DNA from: a virus
Virus record (IMG/VR): IMGVR_UViG_3300042868_003071
Coordinates: 1-53,719 of that record
Reading direction: 5' to 3' (one strand)
Length of the DNA: 53,719 nt
Positions 35,939-45,500 of the stretch are shown here, in pieces (the first letter of the stretch is position 1; each line of letters begins with the position of its first letter). A program made the position numbers and the translations under genes. The notes below the pieces were generated by a model. The model worked only from the letters and a program-made list of their open reading frames with translations. It did no database searches and was not told where the DNA came from.

Positions 35939-36901
35939 TTATGACAATGCCAAAAGGGCGTCAACCGTTTGTTGCTTAACATTGACACCGCCGCCGAACC
36001 AAGCATTGGCCAACCGAGCATCGCCGGTGCGAGCTGTTTCCCAATCCATCAGCTGAGTAACTGCATTCAACGCGCCCCATGCTGTGCCTTTGGCTGATTC
36101 CAACTCGGCGCCGATGCCTGCACCTTCAAAGAGAGCCAATGCTCTGGCTGCTGCGCGTGAAGGATTCTTTTCATCGCCGCCAAGGATCTTGGTGAAGATG
36201 GCCTGTGCCTGTGTGGAGCCAACCTTGATTGAAGCCAAGAACTTGGCCGTTTGCTCGAACATGCGGAATGTTTCGTTGCTGTTGGCCAACTCGGCCTTGA
36301 TGGCCTCGGGGCGGAAGATGGAGTTATGACGAACGCTGACGTTGGCCTTGCCTTTTTGCTGTGCCAACTGCAAAGTGTTATTACATACAACACGGACGCT
36401 GGTGAGGCGAGCCTGAGTGGCCAGAGAGCCATCAGCGGAGCTGGCCAATAAGAGATATTGGTTAACCTTATCGCCTGCAATGTTGAACTCGCCATCCATC
36501 TTGGCGAGGGCCCAGTAATGCGCGCCATTGCGCAGGACGCCTGCTGTTTCAAGGTGAGCAATATTGCCGACCATGTCGCGGAAGAATTCGAGGACCTCGA
36601 TCGGCTGAACGATCTTGTACTGGCTAGACACCAAGCCGAGAGGCAAGTTGCTGTCTGTGCGGTACATTACTTTCTTGCCGTCATAAGGCAAGGACTGCGC
36701 TTTGAAGCCGTTCCACACGCTGGCTGGAGGAGTGAACTGGACATCGGCGGTAGCCAATTGGAAGTCAAGGCCAGATTCCTCGGCCCATGTTTCAATGGTT
36801 GAGTCAGCAGTCAACTGCTGGCCAAGACCGTGCCAAGGAGTTTCACCAACGTAAGCGATTGCAGCCTTGCCGGAGATTGTGTTTGCGATTAAGTGTGCCA
36901 T
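35939..36901 (-). CDS. DUF932 / phage-plasmid TIGR03299-like protein
   Basis: The 320-residue protein is the first leftward gene next to the divergent control region. The family signature is visible: IAYVGETPWHGLGQQL near the N-terminus, then VMYRTDSNLPLGLVSSQYKI, PIEVLEFFRDMV and RLTSVRVVCNNTLQLA. The C-terminal part is Ala-rich and helical. DUF932 proteins are widespread in phages and plasmids, and their function is unknown. A dedicated promoter-like TATAAT and a terminator-like hairpin on each side make it a separate, probably highly expressed early transcript. ATG 36901 follows TTGAAAGG. Confidence 0.85.
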   Translation of the reverse strand: MAHLIANTISGKAAIAYVGETPWHGLGQQLTADSTIETWAEESGLDFQLATADVQFTPPASVWNGFKAQSLPYDGKKVMYRTDSNLPLGLVSSQYKIVQPIEVLEFFRDMVGNIAHLETAGVLRNGAHYWALAKMDGEFNIAGDKVNQYLLLASSADGSLATQARLTSVRVVCNNTLQLAQQKGKANVSVRHNSIFRPEAIKAELANSNETFRMFEQTAKFLASIKVGSTQAQAIFTKILGGDEKNPSRAAARALALFEGAGIGAELESAKGTAWGALNAVTQLMDWETARTGDARLANAWFGGGVNVKQQTVDALLALS

Positions 36902-37211
36902 GATAAATACCTTTCAAAAGTCAGTTAAGTTACAGCAATCTGAAGTTTGTTGCTGTAAGTGAATTATACGTCTGTTCTCGTGATTGAAAACAGGTTTTTG
37001 CAATTATTTTCAACTTTTTTGCATTTATTTTTGAATACCTGTGTTTTCAAAAACTGCAGCGGTTAGTGCTTCTGTATACTTTTGTTTCTCGAGGTAACAG
37101 TTACTCAAAAGACCGAAAAGAAATACTTTTTATGCCTGTTGCAGCTGATGTATATTACTTACCCCACCGTCTGCCGTACAGGGTAGATTTTTATTGATAA
37201 ATTGGAACATT
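36902..37211 (+). promoter_or_regulatory. Divergent control region between leftward and rightward genes
   Basis: 310 AT-rich bases without a convincing gene. Leftward: TATAAT on the minus strand at 36963-36968 with a weak -35 TTTTCA 16 bases away. Two 17-base direct repeats occur (36995-37011, TTTTTGCAATTATTTTC; 37016-37032, 15/17 identical), offset by 21 bases. An inverted pair TTGAAAACAGG (36984-36994) / CCTGTGTTTTCAA (37038-37050) flanks them and overlaps the leftward -35. A perfect palindrome GTAACAGTTAC lies at 37094-37104. Weak rightward -10 candidates are TATACT (37075-37080) and TATATT (37151-37156). The layout suggests operator sites controlling both directions. Confidence 0.65.
36963..36968 (-). 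promoter_or_regulatory. Minus-strand TATAAT promoter candidate for DUF932 gene
   Basis: A perfect TATAAT (minus strand, within CGTATAATTCACTTAC) stands about 62 bases before ATG 36901. A TTTTCA lies 16 bases upstream and overlaps one arm of the inverted repeat, so a bound regulator would block it. The TATAATTCAC string also occurs in the promoter candidate at 25444. Confidence 0.55.
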
Positions 37212-37373
37212 ATGACTATTGACATTACGCATGGCCATCATTGGCCGAGCACCACCGCGCCTAATATAGCCTGCACACAGGCAAAAGAAAAGGACCTAGA
37301 GGTAAGTCTAGATCCTTATAAAGTAGGCAACTTGCAAAGAAAAGCACTATGTCATCAGGTTTTGCAGCACTAA
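37212..37373 (+). CDS. Possible small protein upstream of primase
   Basis: ATG 37212 opens a 53-codon frame ending at TAA 37371-37373, overlapping the primase start by 25 bases in another frame. GGAA lies about five bases before the ATG, a weak ribosome-binding site. The product is polar and His-rich at the start (MTIDITHGHHWPSTTAP) and basic at the end. Since the primase itself has no strong ribosome-binding site, the small frame may feed ribosomes to it. It could equally be a chance frame. Confidence 0.4.
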   Translation: MTIDITHGHHWPSTTAPNIACTQAKEKDLEVSLDPYKVGNLQRKALCHQVLQH

Positions 37374-39436
37374 CAACACAGCCGACAGAATTATACACTA
37401 ACTTCCTAGCGGCAAGGGCATTTGAGGACAAAGATATACAGGCGCTGGGCCTATCTTTACTTGACCCCGAGGAATGTTACCAATTACTAGGCCACACTCG
37501 TGAGTGGAGCATCAAAATCCCGTATTTTGATATGCTGGGCCAAGAAACCGGCTTTAATCGGGTCAGGATACTGACACCGAAGGGCAAAATGAAGTATTCT
37601 CAGGCTCGAGCAAGTGGAAGCCACGTATACTTTCCACCAACTATAGGTTGGAAGCAGGTCGCGCAGGATGTAGATGTTCCTATCATCATCACCGAGGGTG
37701 AGTTTAAGACATGGGCCATCACCAAGCAGATCAGCAAGGACACCCTTAACTACGCCACACTAGGTTTAGCCGGTGTTACAAGTTGGACTGACAAATCTGG
37801 ACTGCACCTGCACAAAGACCTGATGAAGATCATATGGCAGCGTAAGACCAGCTTTGCTGAAAAGCACCGCAAGGTTTACATTGTCTTCGACTACGATGGG
37901 GCCGGTGAGGATGGTGAGCCCAATGAACAGGTTGGCATGGCCGAAACAAAGCTTGCTGTCACGCTCCGTGGGCTTGGGGCTGAGGTACACCTTTGCCGTG
38001 TTGGCAGATTCGGAGCTGGTAAGGGCACCAAGTACGCTATTGATGACCACCTACAGGCTGGTGGCAACCTTGGCCAAGTCCTCACAAGCACCAGCACAGT
38101 GATGAACGGCATCGACACGCTTGAAACCAAGCTTTATGAGTTCAAAACTCAGTACGCCCTCATCAACGGCGATGTGATCAGGCTCAAAGACGGCTTAATA
38201 CTTGGCTGGAACAAGGCGCGTATTGACGCTGCACAGGATTACTTCGTGCAAGTCACGCAACGTCCGAACGGTGGCACCAGCAGCAAGACCATCTACATCT
38301 TGGATGCCTATAAGGACTGGGCAAAGCGGTGTGATCTGGATGGCGTAGGCATGTATCCCGAGTACCAAGGGCTTACTATCACCCCGACAAGGCATTACAA
38401 CCTGTTCAAGGACTGGTCCAATGAGCCCGTTGTGGGTGATCCTACACCTTACCTTGAGTTTTGTGAGTACTTCTTTCGTGATGAGCCTGCTTTTGCTGAC
38501 TACTGGCATAACTGGGTGGCCAATGTTGTCCAATTCCCATGGAGAAGGAACTACACCACACCGCAGTTCGCATCCTCCATTGAGGGCATTGGCAAATCAG
38601 CCATCGCCGAGTTTATAGCCGAGATGCTAGGCATTGGGGACGGCGGGCCTGCTGCCATCATCGGGCCTGATGAGCTATTTGGTAACTTCAATGGCATGTT
38701 GAAGGGTAAGATCTTCATAGTCGTGAATGAGCCATCGTCTGATCGTGATGACCACTCGGCGAAGCTTAAGAACTACATCACTAGCAATGAGCTCACCATC
38801 AACAATAAGTACGGCGCTCAGTATGCCATCACTAACTACATCAACTTCGTATTCACGACAAACAAGAGCTACGTTACGCACATGGGTGATACCGCAAGGC
38901 GTGAAGCTATCTACAGTCCGGCCTCGCTGTCCAACCAAGAAACGCATCCCAAGGTCATGGCTTTGATGAAGTGGGCTAAGGCGCAGCAGGGCTTTGGCAT
39001 CATGCTTAACTGGTACATGAATCGTGATATCTCAGGCTTTGATTGCAAACAGGCTGCGCCAAAGACTCAGTATCGTGAGACAGCGATCCAGCTTTCCAAG
39101 ACTCCACTTGAAGCTTTTGCATTAGAACTTAAAGCTTGGGTCAATGATCACCTTGAAGGAATGGCAGCCTTCACAGCACCGCAGCTGCAAGTTTTATGTG
39201 AGCGTTGGGGCCACGATAGCCGCGCAAAGGCGCAATATATCCGTAAAGCTTTGCAGCCCCAAGGGACAATTGATCCAAGTAAGCTCATAAAAGTGCACGG
39301 TAAACCTTCACGCTACACTACGTTTATCACGTCCGAGGTAACATTAGCTCGAAGGGTCGAGCCGACTTGGTCACAGGTTGTCACGAGAACAGAGGACGCA
39401 TTGCAGCGTGAATTGGAGCAAAATGGTAGTTTCTGA
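37349..39436 (+). CDS. Primase-helicase (TOPRIM-like + D5/DUF5906 helicase)
   Basis: This 695-residue replication protein has two parts. The N-terminal part has a TOPRIM-like pattern: DVPIIITEGEFKTWAI (Glu ~115) and YIVFDYDGAGED (Asp-x-Asp ~180), as in DUF3854 primase-type domains. The C-terminal part is a D5-like superfamily 3 helicase: Walker A SSIEGIGKSAIAEF (~412-418), Walker B GKIFIVVNEPSS (~460), and NFVFTTNKSY as sensor. It should unwind DNA and lay primers for PolA, which lies in the opposite-direction operon. It is the first large rightward gene after the control region. An upstream in-frame stop at 37319 limits the start. Confidence 0.85.
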   Translation: MSSGFAALTTQPTELYTNFLAARAFEDKDIQALGLSLLDPEECYQLLGHTREWSIKIPYFDMLGQETGFNRVRILTPKGKMKYSQARASGSHVYFPPTIGWKQVAQDVDVPIIITEGEFKTWAITKQISKDTLNYATLGLAGVTSWTDKSGLHLHKDLMKIIWQRKTSFAEKHRKVYIVFDYDGAGEDGEPNEQVGMAETKLAVTLRGLGAEVHLCRVGRFGAGKGTKYAIDDHLQAGGNLGQVLTSTSTVMNGIDTLETKLYEFKTQYALINGDVIRLKDGLILGWNKARIDAAQDYFVQVTQRPNGGTSSKTIYILDAYKDWAKRCDLDGVGMYPEYQGLTITPTRHYNLFKDWSNEPVVGDPTPYLEFCEYFFRDEPAFADYWHNWVANVVQFPWRRNYTTPQFASSIEGIGKSAIAEFIAEMLGIGDGGPAAIIGPDELFGNFNGMLKGKIFIVVNEPSSDRDDHSAKLKNYITSNELTINNKYGAQYAITNYINFVFTTNKSYVTHMGDTARREAIYSPASLSNQETHPKVMALMKWAKAQQGFGIMLNWYMNRDISGFDCKQAAPKTQYRETAIQLSKTPLEAFALELKAWVNDHLEGMAAFTAPQLQVLCERWGHDSRAKAQYIRKALQPQGTIDPSKLIKVHGKPSRYTTFITSEVTLARRVEPTWSQVVTRTEDALQRELEQNGSF

Positions 39437-39448
39437 TGTTCAGCACTT

Positions 39449-39605
39449 GTTACCTGTTACCAAACTGTTACTTCTGAAAGCCTTATCTGGATTGAATAGT
39501 AACAGAGTAACAGTAGGTAACTATTATTTTATAAAGTATAGTATATATAGTAATAGTGTATAGCTATATAGTTTTCTGGACCATATGTTACCTTGTTACC
39601 GTTAC
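39449..39605 (+). repeat. GTTAC/GTAAC repeat array in the primase-terminase gap
   Basis: Nine pentamers lie in 157 bases: GTTAC at 39449, 39456 and 39467; GTAAC (inverted) at 39499, 39507 and 39517; GTTAC at 39587, 39595 and 39601. The first and second triplets form an imperfect inverted repeat (17 of 24 positions). Between the second and third lies ~60 bases of nearly pure A/T (39522-39575) with TATAAA and TATATA strings. Candidate replication origin, terminase recognition site, or operator for the packaging genes. No convincing gene lies in 39437-39655. Confidence 0.75.
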
Positions 39606-39655
39606 CTGCCGCAATAAAATGTACACACTTCCAACTTTATGATTACAATCCGCAC

Positions 39656-40126
39656 ATGACTACAAAGACACCATCTAAGAACGGAAAGTTCTTGGGACGT
39701 CCTTCAAAGTACGATCCCGCATACTGCGATGCCATCATGGAGCTCGGCAAAGAGGGCTTATCGCGTTGGCAAATCTGCTCGCGCTTAAACATTGGCATCC
39801 ACAACATGAATGCTTGGGAAGGCGCACACGAAGATTTTCGCGGTGCCTTGGATCAAGCACGACTTGATGCGCTCTCATACTGGGAAGACTTGGCGCATGA
39901 TCACATCAAAGAAGCTCCGGGCGGCGTGAGACTCAACACTGGGTTGTGGAGTCGTAGCATGGCAGCACGCTTCCCAGAGCAATACCGCGAAAACTCCAAG
40001 CTTGAGGTCACAGGCAAGAATGATGGGCCTGTGCAAGTTGATGTGGTGCATGACTTCTCACAAGCTTTGTTGGACGATCTCCTAGCTACGCGCCAAGCCG
40101 ATGCTAAGCCAAGCAAGAGCAAGTGA
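39656..40126 (+). CDS. Terminase small subunit
   Basis: ATG 39656 starts the conserved part; a TTG further upstream would run through the repeat array. The 156-residue protein has KFLGRPSKYDPAYCDAIMEL and GLSRWQICSRLNIGIHNMNA, a helix-turn-helix-like DNA-recognition region typical of small terminases. It continues with WEGAHEDFRGALDQARLDAL, an oligomerisation helix, and a basic tail. It recognises phage DNA and loads the large subunit. No Shine-Dalgarno sequence is seen; two overlapping mini-frames (39619-39642, 39639-39659) precede it. It overlaps the large subunit by 26 bases. Confidence 0.85.
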   Translation: MTTKTPSKNGKFLGRPSKYDPAYCDAIMELGKEGLSRWQICSRLNIGIHNMNAWEGAHEDFRGALDQARLDALSYWEDLAHDHIKEAPGGVRLNTGLWSRSMAARFPEQYRENSKLEVTGKNDGPVQVDVVHDFSQALLDDLLATRQADAKPSKSK

Positions 40127-41528
40127 GTTCGCGGATCGGATCCGCAAGGGTCCTGATCTTAACCGCATGGCCGATGAGCGCAAAGCTGTGCATAAGGCTC
40201 GACAAGCTTGGCTCACAATAGCCAACGACCATCAGATCCCTCCACCCGGCGATTGGTGGACTGTATGGCTTTTGCTCGCAGGCCGAGGCGCAGGCAAGAC
40301 TCGCGCAGCTGCCGAGTGGCTGTGGTACGAAGCTTGGACGCACCCCAAGACTCGATGGCTTGTCTCCGCGCCCACATCATCCGATGTACGCGATGTCTGC
40401 TTTGAAGGCGACTCAGGTCTGACAACGGTGATCCCAGAGCAGCTGATCCACCACTACACGCGATCCTTGCATGAGATAGTCCTCATCAACGGGTCGCTGA
40501 TTAAAGGGATTCCGGCGTCTGAACCCTCACGATTCCGAGGTCCGCAGTTCCACGGTGGCTGGTTCGACGAGCTTGCTGCATGGGACTACCTTGATGAGTC
40601 GTGGGACATGATTCAGTTCGGTATGCGCTTAGGTCAGAAGCCTAAGATGCTATGCACCACAACGCCTAAGCCCAAGCCATTGATCGTGGATCTGGTGAAC
40701 AGAGATGGGGAGGATGTGATATGTACCAAGGCCAGCACGTACGACAACATCCACAACCTCGCCCCATCGTTCAAAGCGCAGATCTTGCAATACGAGGGTA
40801 CGAAGCTCGGCAGACAAGAGATCTACGCCGAGATTCTAGATCCTGAAGAGGCTGGCATCATCAAGCGTGATTGGTTTAAGCTGTGGGACAACGAGAAGCC
40901 GCTGCCTAGATTTGAGTACGTGCTTCAGTCTTATGACTGCGCGACCAGTGACAAGACCAAGAACGACCCGACGGCCTGCACAGTGTGGGGTATCTTCAGG
41001 CCAAGTCCCGACAAAGCTATGAGTGTCATGCTCATCGACTGCTGGGAGGAGTACATGCAGTATCCCGAGTTGCGACCCAAGGTGATCGAGGAGTCCACCG
41101 CCATTTACGGTGATGAGAACGAGTTTGGTCACGGGAAAAAGGTGGACATGATCCTGATCGAGGACAAGTCAGCCGGCACGCAGCTTATCCAAGATCTGCA
41201 ACGCGCAGGTCTGCCTGTGAGAAGCTATAACCCCGGGAACGCAGACAAGACTACACGTCTTAACATCGTGGCTCCCATCATCGCCAAAGGCAGAGTCTAC
41301 ATTCCCGAGTCCTCGGTCAATGCGGGCATGGCTCGTGATTGGGCCGAGCCTTTGCTCAGCCAGCTATGCGCCTTCCCCGAAGTCCGGCACGACGACTTGG
41401 TAGACTCCACATCTCAAGCTTTAAGACTTTTGCGAGACTTAGGGTTAATTTCCATCGACCCGGTATACAATCCTGATGACGACTATGAAGAAGATCGTCC
41501 AAGGAGGGTAAACCCATATGCAGTATGA
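40101..41528 (+). CDS. Terminase large subunit (terminase_6-type)
   Basis: This 475-residue DNA-packaging motor starts at ATG 40101 inside the small-subunit gene. The ATPase has Walker A LLAGRGAGKTRAA (~57), Walker B HGGWFDELAAW (~155-160) and coupling segment CTTTPKPKP (~190). The RNase-H-like nuclease supplies QSYDCATSDKTKND (~277), LIEDKSAGTQLIQDL (~353) and RHDDLVDSTSQAL (~430), the three acidic clusters. It cuts concatemers and pumps DNA into the capsid through the portal. The acidic C-terminus overlaps the start of the next gene by 11 bases. Confidence 0.95.
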   Translation: MLSQARASEFADRIRKGPDLNRMADERKAVHKARQAWLTIANDHQIPPPGDWWTVWLLLAGRGAGKTRAAAEWLWYEAWTHPKTRWLVSAPTSSDVRDVCFEGDSGLTTVIPEQLIHHYTRSLHEIVLINGSLIKGIPASEPSRFRGPQFHGGWFDELAAWDYLDESWDMIQFGMRLGQKPKMLCTTTPKPKPLIVDLVNRDGEDVICTKASTYDNIHNLAPSFKAQILQYEGTKLGRQEIYAEILDPEEAGIIKRDWFKLWDNEKPLPRFEYVLQSYDCATSDKTKNDPTACTVWGIFRPSPDKAMSVMLIDCWEEYMQYPELRPKVIEESTAIYGDENEFGHGKKVDMILIEDKSAGTQLIQDLQRAGLPVRSYNPGNADKTTRLNIVAPIIAKGRVYIPESSVNAGMARDWAEPLLSQLCAFPEVRHDDLVDSTSQALRLLRDLGLISIDPVYNPDDDYEEDRPRRVNPYAV

Positions 41529-42561
41529 CGAAGAACTGGCCCGTATGCGAGCACAGATGCTTGCTAAAGAAGAGGAAGAGCCTGCTGTCTTTGACGACGG
41601 CGCTAGATTCTTAGGCCAAGACCCCAACATGATGCAGGTTGGCTTATTTGGCCGACCAAAGAAGCCGGTAGCACCACCAACCGCGCCCCCAGTTAACTTA
41701 CAACGGCGATCAATCTTAGGCTTAACGCCGATGCCTGCGGATCTGCCTGCTGTGATCCCACCTGCGCAGCCAAAGTTAACGCCGCAGCAAATGGAACAGG
41801 CAGTTCCGCAGCAACAACCCACATCATCAGCGCCAAGTGCAGCGCCTTCATCCGCGCCAAGCGCAAGTCCGCTTCAGACTTTAGCAGACAAAGCTTTGAA
41901 TGCGCCAATGTCAAGACGCGATGTACTAAAGCGCGCAGGCCAAGCAGCATTGCAGCAAGTTGTACCAATGCCTAGCGTTACAGACGCCTTACCTCAGGTT
42001 ATGCCTGCTGCTGTTGACACTATGGAGTCGTTGTTCCCCGGCTTAGCGGCACGATACGGAATTGCTGACGCGTTTAAGAGCGGCGCGTTAGACGCTATTG
42101 CAACAGGCATCACAGAAGGTTTAGTACCTCCTGAAGTGTATTACACATATAATGCATTGCGCTCTTATTTGGAAGGTAATGTCCCTGAAAAAGAACTTAG
42201 GCGCATGGACAAGTTGCAAGAAATAATTGAGTATCACGCTGAAGATTTCTCTACTGGTGAGTATTTAGGCAATAAGCCGTACAAAGCCGTTGAAAAGCTT
42301 TATGAGCTGCTAGATACACATAAAAAGCATATACCAGATTACGCAATTAAAGATGCGTATATTAAAGACGCCGCTGACAAGTTGCCGTTTGACGAGTTAG
42401 AAGACTTTGTAGGCAATAACTTTGTTGGCAATAAGAGCCCTTCACTTGATGATCTTAAAGCTTACTACCAGTCATTAGAACCCCCTCCCCCACCGCCAAT
42501 GCCTGCGCATATTAAAGACGTATTGCAAAAACTTGGCAAACCTAAGTCTAAGGGCAAATAA
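41518..42561 (+). CDS. Pro-rich protein with internal twin-arginine-like motif
   Basis: The 347-residue protein has a strong AAGGAGG. The first ~125 residues are disordered, Pro/Gln/Ser-rich (PAQPKLTPQQMEQAVPQQQP). At ~133 stands MSRRDVLKRAGQAALQQVV, which looks like a Tat signal (SRR-x-x-LK), although it is internal and only mildly hydrophobic. The C-terminal part is helical (ELRRMDKLQEIIEYHAEDFS) and ends with a PPPPPP linker and a basic tail. It lies between terminase and the giant gene, two bases apart from the latter. It may be a partner of the giant protein. No family recognised. Confidence 0.65.
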   Translation: MQYDEELARMRAQMLAKEEEEPAVFDDGARFLGQDPNMMQVGLFGRPKKPVAPPTAPPVNLQRRSILGLTPMPADLPAVIPPAQPKLTPQQMEQAVPQQQPTSSAPSAAPSSAPSASPLQTLADKALNAPMSRRDVLKRAGQAALQQVVPMPSVTDALPQVMPAAVDTMESLFPGLAARYGIADAFKSGALDAIATGITEGLVPPEVYYTYNALRSYLEGNVPEKELRRMDKLQEIIEYHAEDFSTGEYLGNKPYKAVEKLYELLDTHKKHIPDYAIKDAYIKDAADKLPFDELEDFVGNNFVGNKSPSLDDLKAYYQSLEPPPPPPMPAHIKDVLQKLGKPKSKGK

Positions 42562-42563
42562 TC

Positions 42564-45500
42564 ATGTATGAAGTACCATATGGCGAAGACGGTGGTAGTG
42601 GTGATATAGACAAGATGCGATTGGCTTTAGCCAAGCAGAACAAGCCTGCGCCTACGCCGCCATCGCTATCTTCGCAAATCCCAGGGTATGGCAAACCAGT
42701 CCCACCTGCGCAAACAAAGCCTGACCCCTTAGGCGCAGCAGCAGGTAACTTCACCGAGTTGGCTACAAAGTACAACCCGCTGATGATGATGAAGTCCATG
42801 CAGGAGTCTGTTCGCACTCTCAACCCAGCAATTCCTGTTGCAGGCGCATGGGCTGACGTGGCGCAAAACATACAGACCGCGGGCGCCGAGGCGATATACG
42901 ACATACTTGGGAATCGTCAAGGCATTGAGAAGATGCAGCAAAACTATGTGCCGGTTACTACAGGCCGGTTCTACCAAGAGCCTACCACGCCCTTAGGCAA
43001 AGAGTTTGAGACAGATGTGACCAAGGCGATGGACGCGTCCAAGATTCCTGCTGTGTGGCCTATGGCCTTGAACCAGCCAATTAGACCGCCAATTACCCCT
43101 AATGACGTCCGCGTTATGGGCGCTGAGGCCACAAGAGTAGGCAGGCAAATCAAGGATATACCTACAGACTTTGTGAATGCGCAATCTGGCATGCAAAGGT
43201 TAGACCCAATTACAGGTCAGCCAACGTACGGCGCCAAGCTCCAAGGCGTTGCTGATAGCATTGGTGACATCATGGCGCAAAGGGAAATGCAAGGGTTGCC
43301 ACCTATTCCTGGGCTCCCTGCTTCCATGCAGCCAATGAATCCTAAGCTGTACGCCATGCGACCTGAAGGGTCAAGGGTTATGTCTGCCACGTTGCCTGCA
43401 ACGGCAAAGCAAGATGCTGCAACTTACACACCTGCACGTGATCTTGTTCGTAGTGTCATTAGTGATTCAACTATGACGCCTGTACAAGCATTGGATGAGA
43501 TACAGCACAACATTTTAGGTAAACCTGAATCCGCGTCTGCACGCAGAGCGTTCGAGTCTTTTCTTAAGACAAAGGCTAATGAGATGTACCCTGATGCGCC
43601 GTCTGAAGGCGCGGCATTGGCGGCGTATAAAGCCAGATTCGGAGATAGGGAAGCATCTGCTGCGCACTCATTAGAGATGTACGACGAGTTCTTAAATACG
43701 CCTAAAGGCATGCAATACAAAGCTGAGCTTGACTTACCGTCTGCAGAAGAGTTGCCTGCAATGCATGAGGCTGCTGCCAACTGGCTTAATTCCCAATTTA
43801 CTAATTACATCATTGAAAAAGTTGGCACGCCTAATGAGCCTGCAGCCAAGCTGGCAAGCCAAGGCTTAACGTTTTACCCGCCATCAGAAATATTTGATAG
43901 CGCAAACATGACAGGTTCCATAGTTAGCAATAAGCGCGCTGCAGCAGGCATGCCAGTCAAAACACCAACTGATGAGGCATTGGTTGCAGCAAATCAGCAG
44001 TTGTCTGACTTGGTACAACAATCTGCTGACGCTGCAACTCGTAAACGTGAGCAGGAGGCAATTGCCCAGCAGCTAGGTTACGGCGCAGTTGACCCTAATA
44101 CAGGTGTTGTGCCTGAAGGTATGAATCTTGGAAGGTATGAGCCTTTTGCACAGGCATCACGTGAGTCTGATAAAGCAAACGCCGCGTATAGAAAGCAACA
44201 AAAGGTGGTTGACAATTTGCGTTTAGGCTCTGCGTATGAAGCTGCAACTGACATTGCAATTAACGCAGACACCGCCAAGAGCTTGAAAGAAGACCTTGGG
44301 TACGGTGAGCAGCAGTTTTACCCTGCACTAATGCGAACACCTGATGAAGAGCGTGTGTATATGGCATCACCACAACGATTGCGTGAGCTTGGGTTTGGTG
44401 ACCTCGCAAAAAGCTTTTACAGCGATGTGATGTCGCGTAAAATAAAGTTGGACAAAGTTCCAAAGATGACTGTTGAAAAATATATACGCGATACTGCTGA
44501 AGGTCGTATTGCTAAAGAAAAGCTTGCGCAAGCTAAAGAGAAGCAATTTAAGACGGATGCTGATAATCAGTTTGCACGAAGCGCGGCGTTGTATATTCCT
44601 AATGACAAGGTCTTTGGCAACGTTGGCGCGTTGGAGATCACCAATCGCTTTACGCCTGAGCAAGTTGCGCAATTAGTTAGTGAAGACACTTTGGCTTTAG
44701 ACGTTTGCATTGGCGAAGGCGGTAATGTTAAAAATAAGCCAAACCCTTGGCATCCCGGCACCGGTGATCGCCAGTACATTCCAATTTATGACATTGTTAC
44801 AGGCCAGCGTGACCCGAATGCAACCAGCCCAAGAGGGACATACATTAACGCTGTTGCAAATGGCTCGCAAATGGTTAGCTTTAGAGATACCGTAACAGGT
44901 GAGCCCATTGCCATTTTTGACTTTAACCCTAGCTCATCTACTATGTACGACATTAACTTTGCGTCAGGTCGCAAAAATGGTGAAGTCAAGCCTGAGTATG
45001 TTGAAGGCATTAAGTCTTATCTTAACAGCCGTGAAAACTCAATTCGTGGTGTTAGCGATAAGATGAATGACAACCTAGGCATCTACGATAGCAAACGCAT
45101 GTCAAATAGCGCGCTGGCTAGTGTTGTTAATACGCCTGTGACTACGTTTAAAAAGTATGACCTGTCAGGTCTACCGCGGTTTGTCACAAGCAAAGACATT
45201 CGCAATCATATTGAGAACTTAAAAGCCAATGAGCCTGTAGAGCAAGTGCCTGCAGTCTTATCACAGCGGCCTAGTGAAAGCCTGTCAGCATCTCTGTCAG
45301 GCACTGTGGCGTCATCAATTGACAATACACTTGATTCTCAAAGACGTGCATTTGATGAGGCAGGGGAGAGCAATCAATTTGTTCAAGCAGAAACATTCTT
45401 TAGTGGCATACGTGATTACTTTGACTCGTATCAAAACTTGCAAGGCCCAGTTCGTGCATTAGAGCTTACTAATCAACGACTATATGATCTTGAGAACGAA

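Noticed and set aside
37212-37400. Programmed frameshift joining the small upstream frame to the primase
   Set aside because: No convincing slippery site is seen, and the primase has its own ATG after an upstream in-frame stop.
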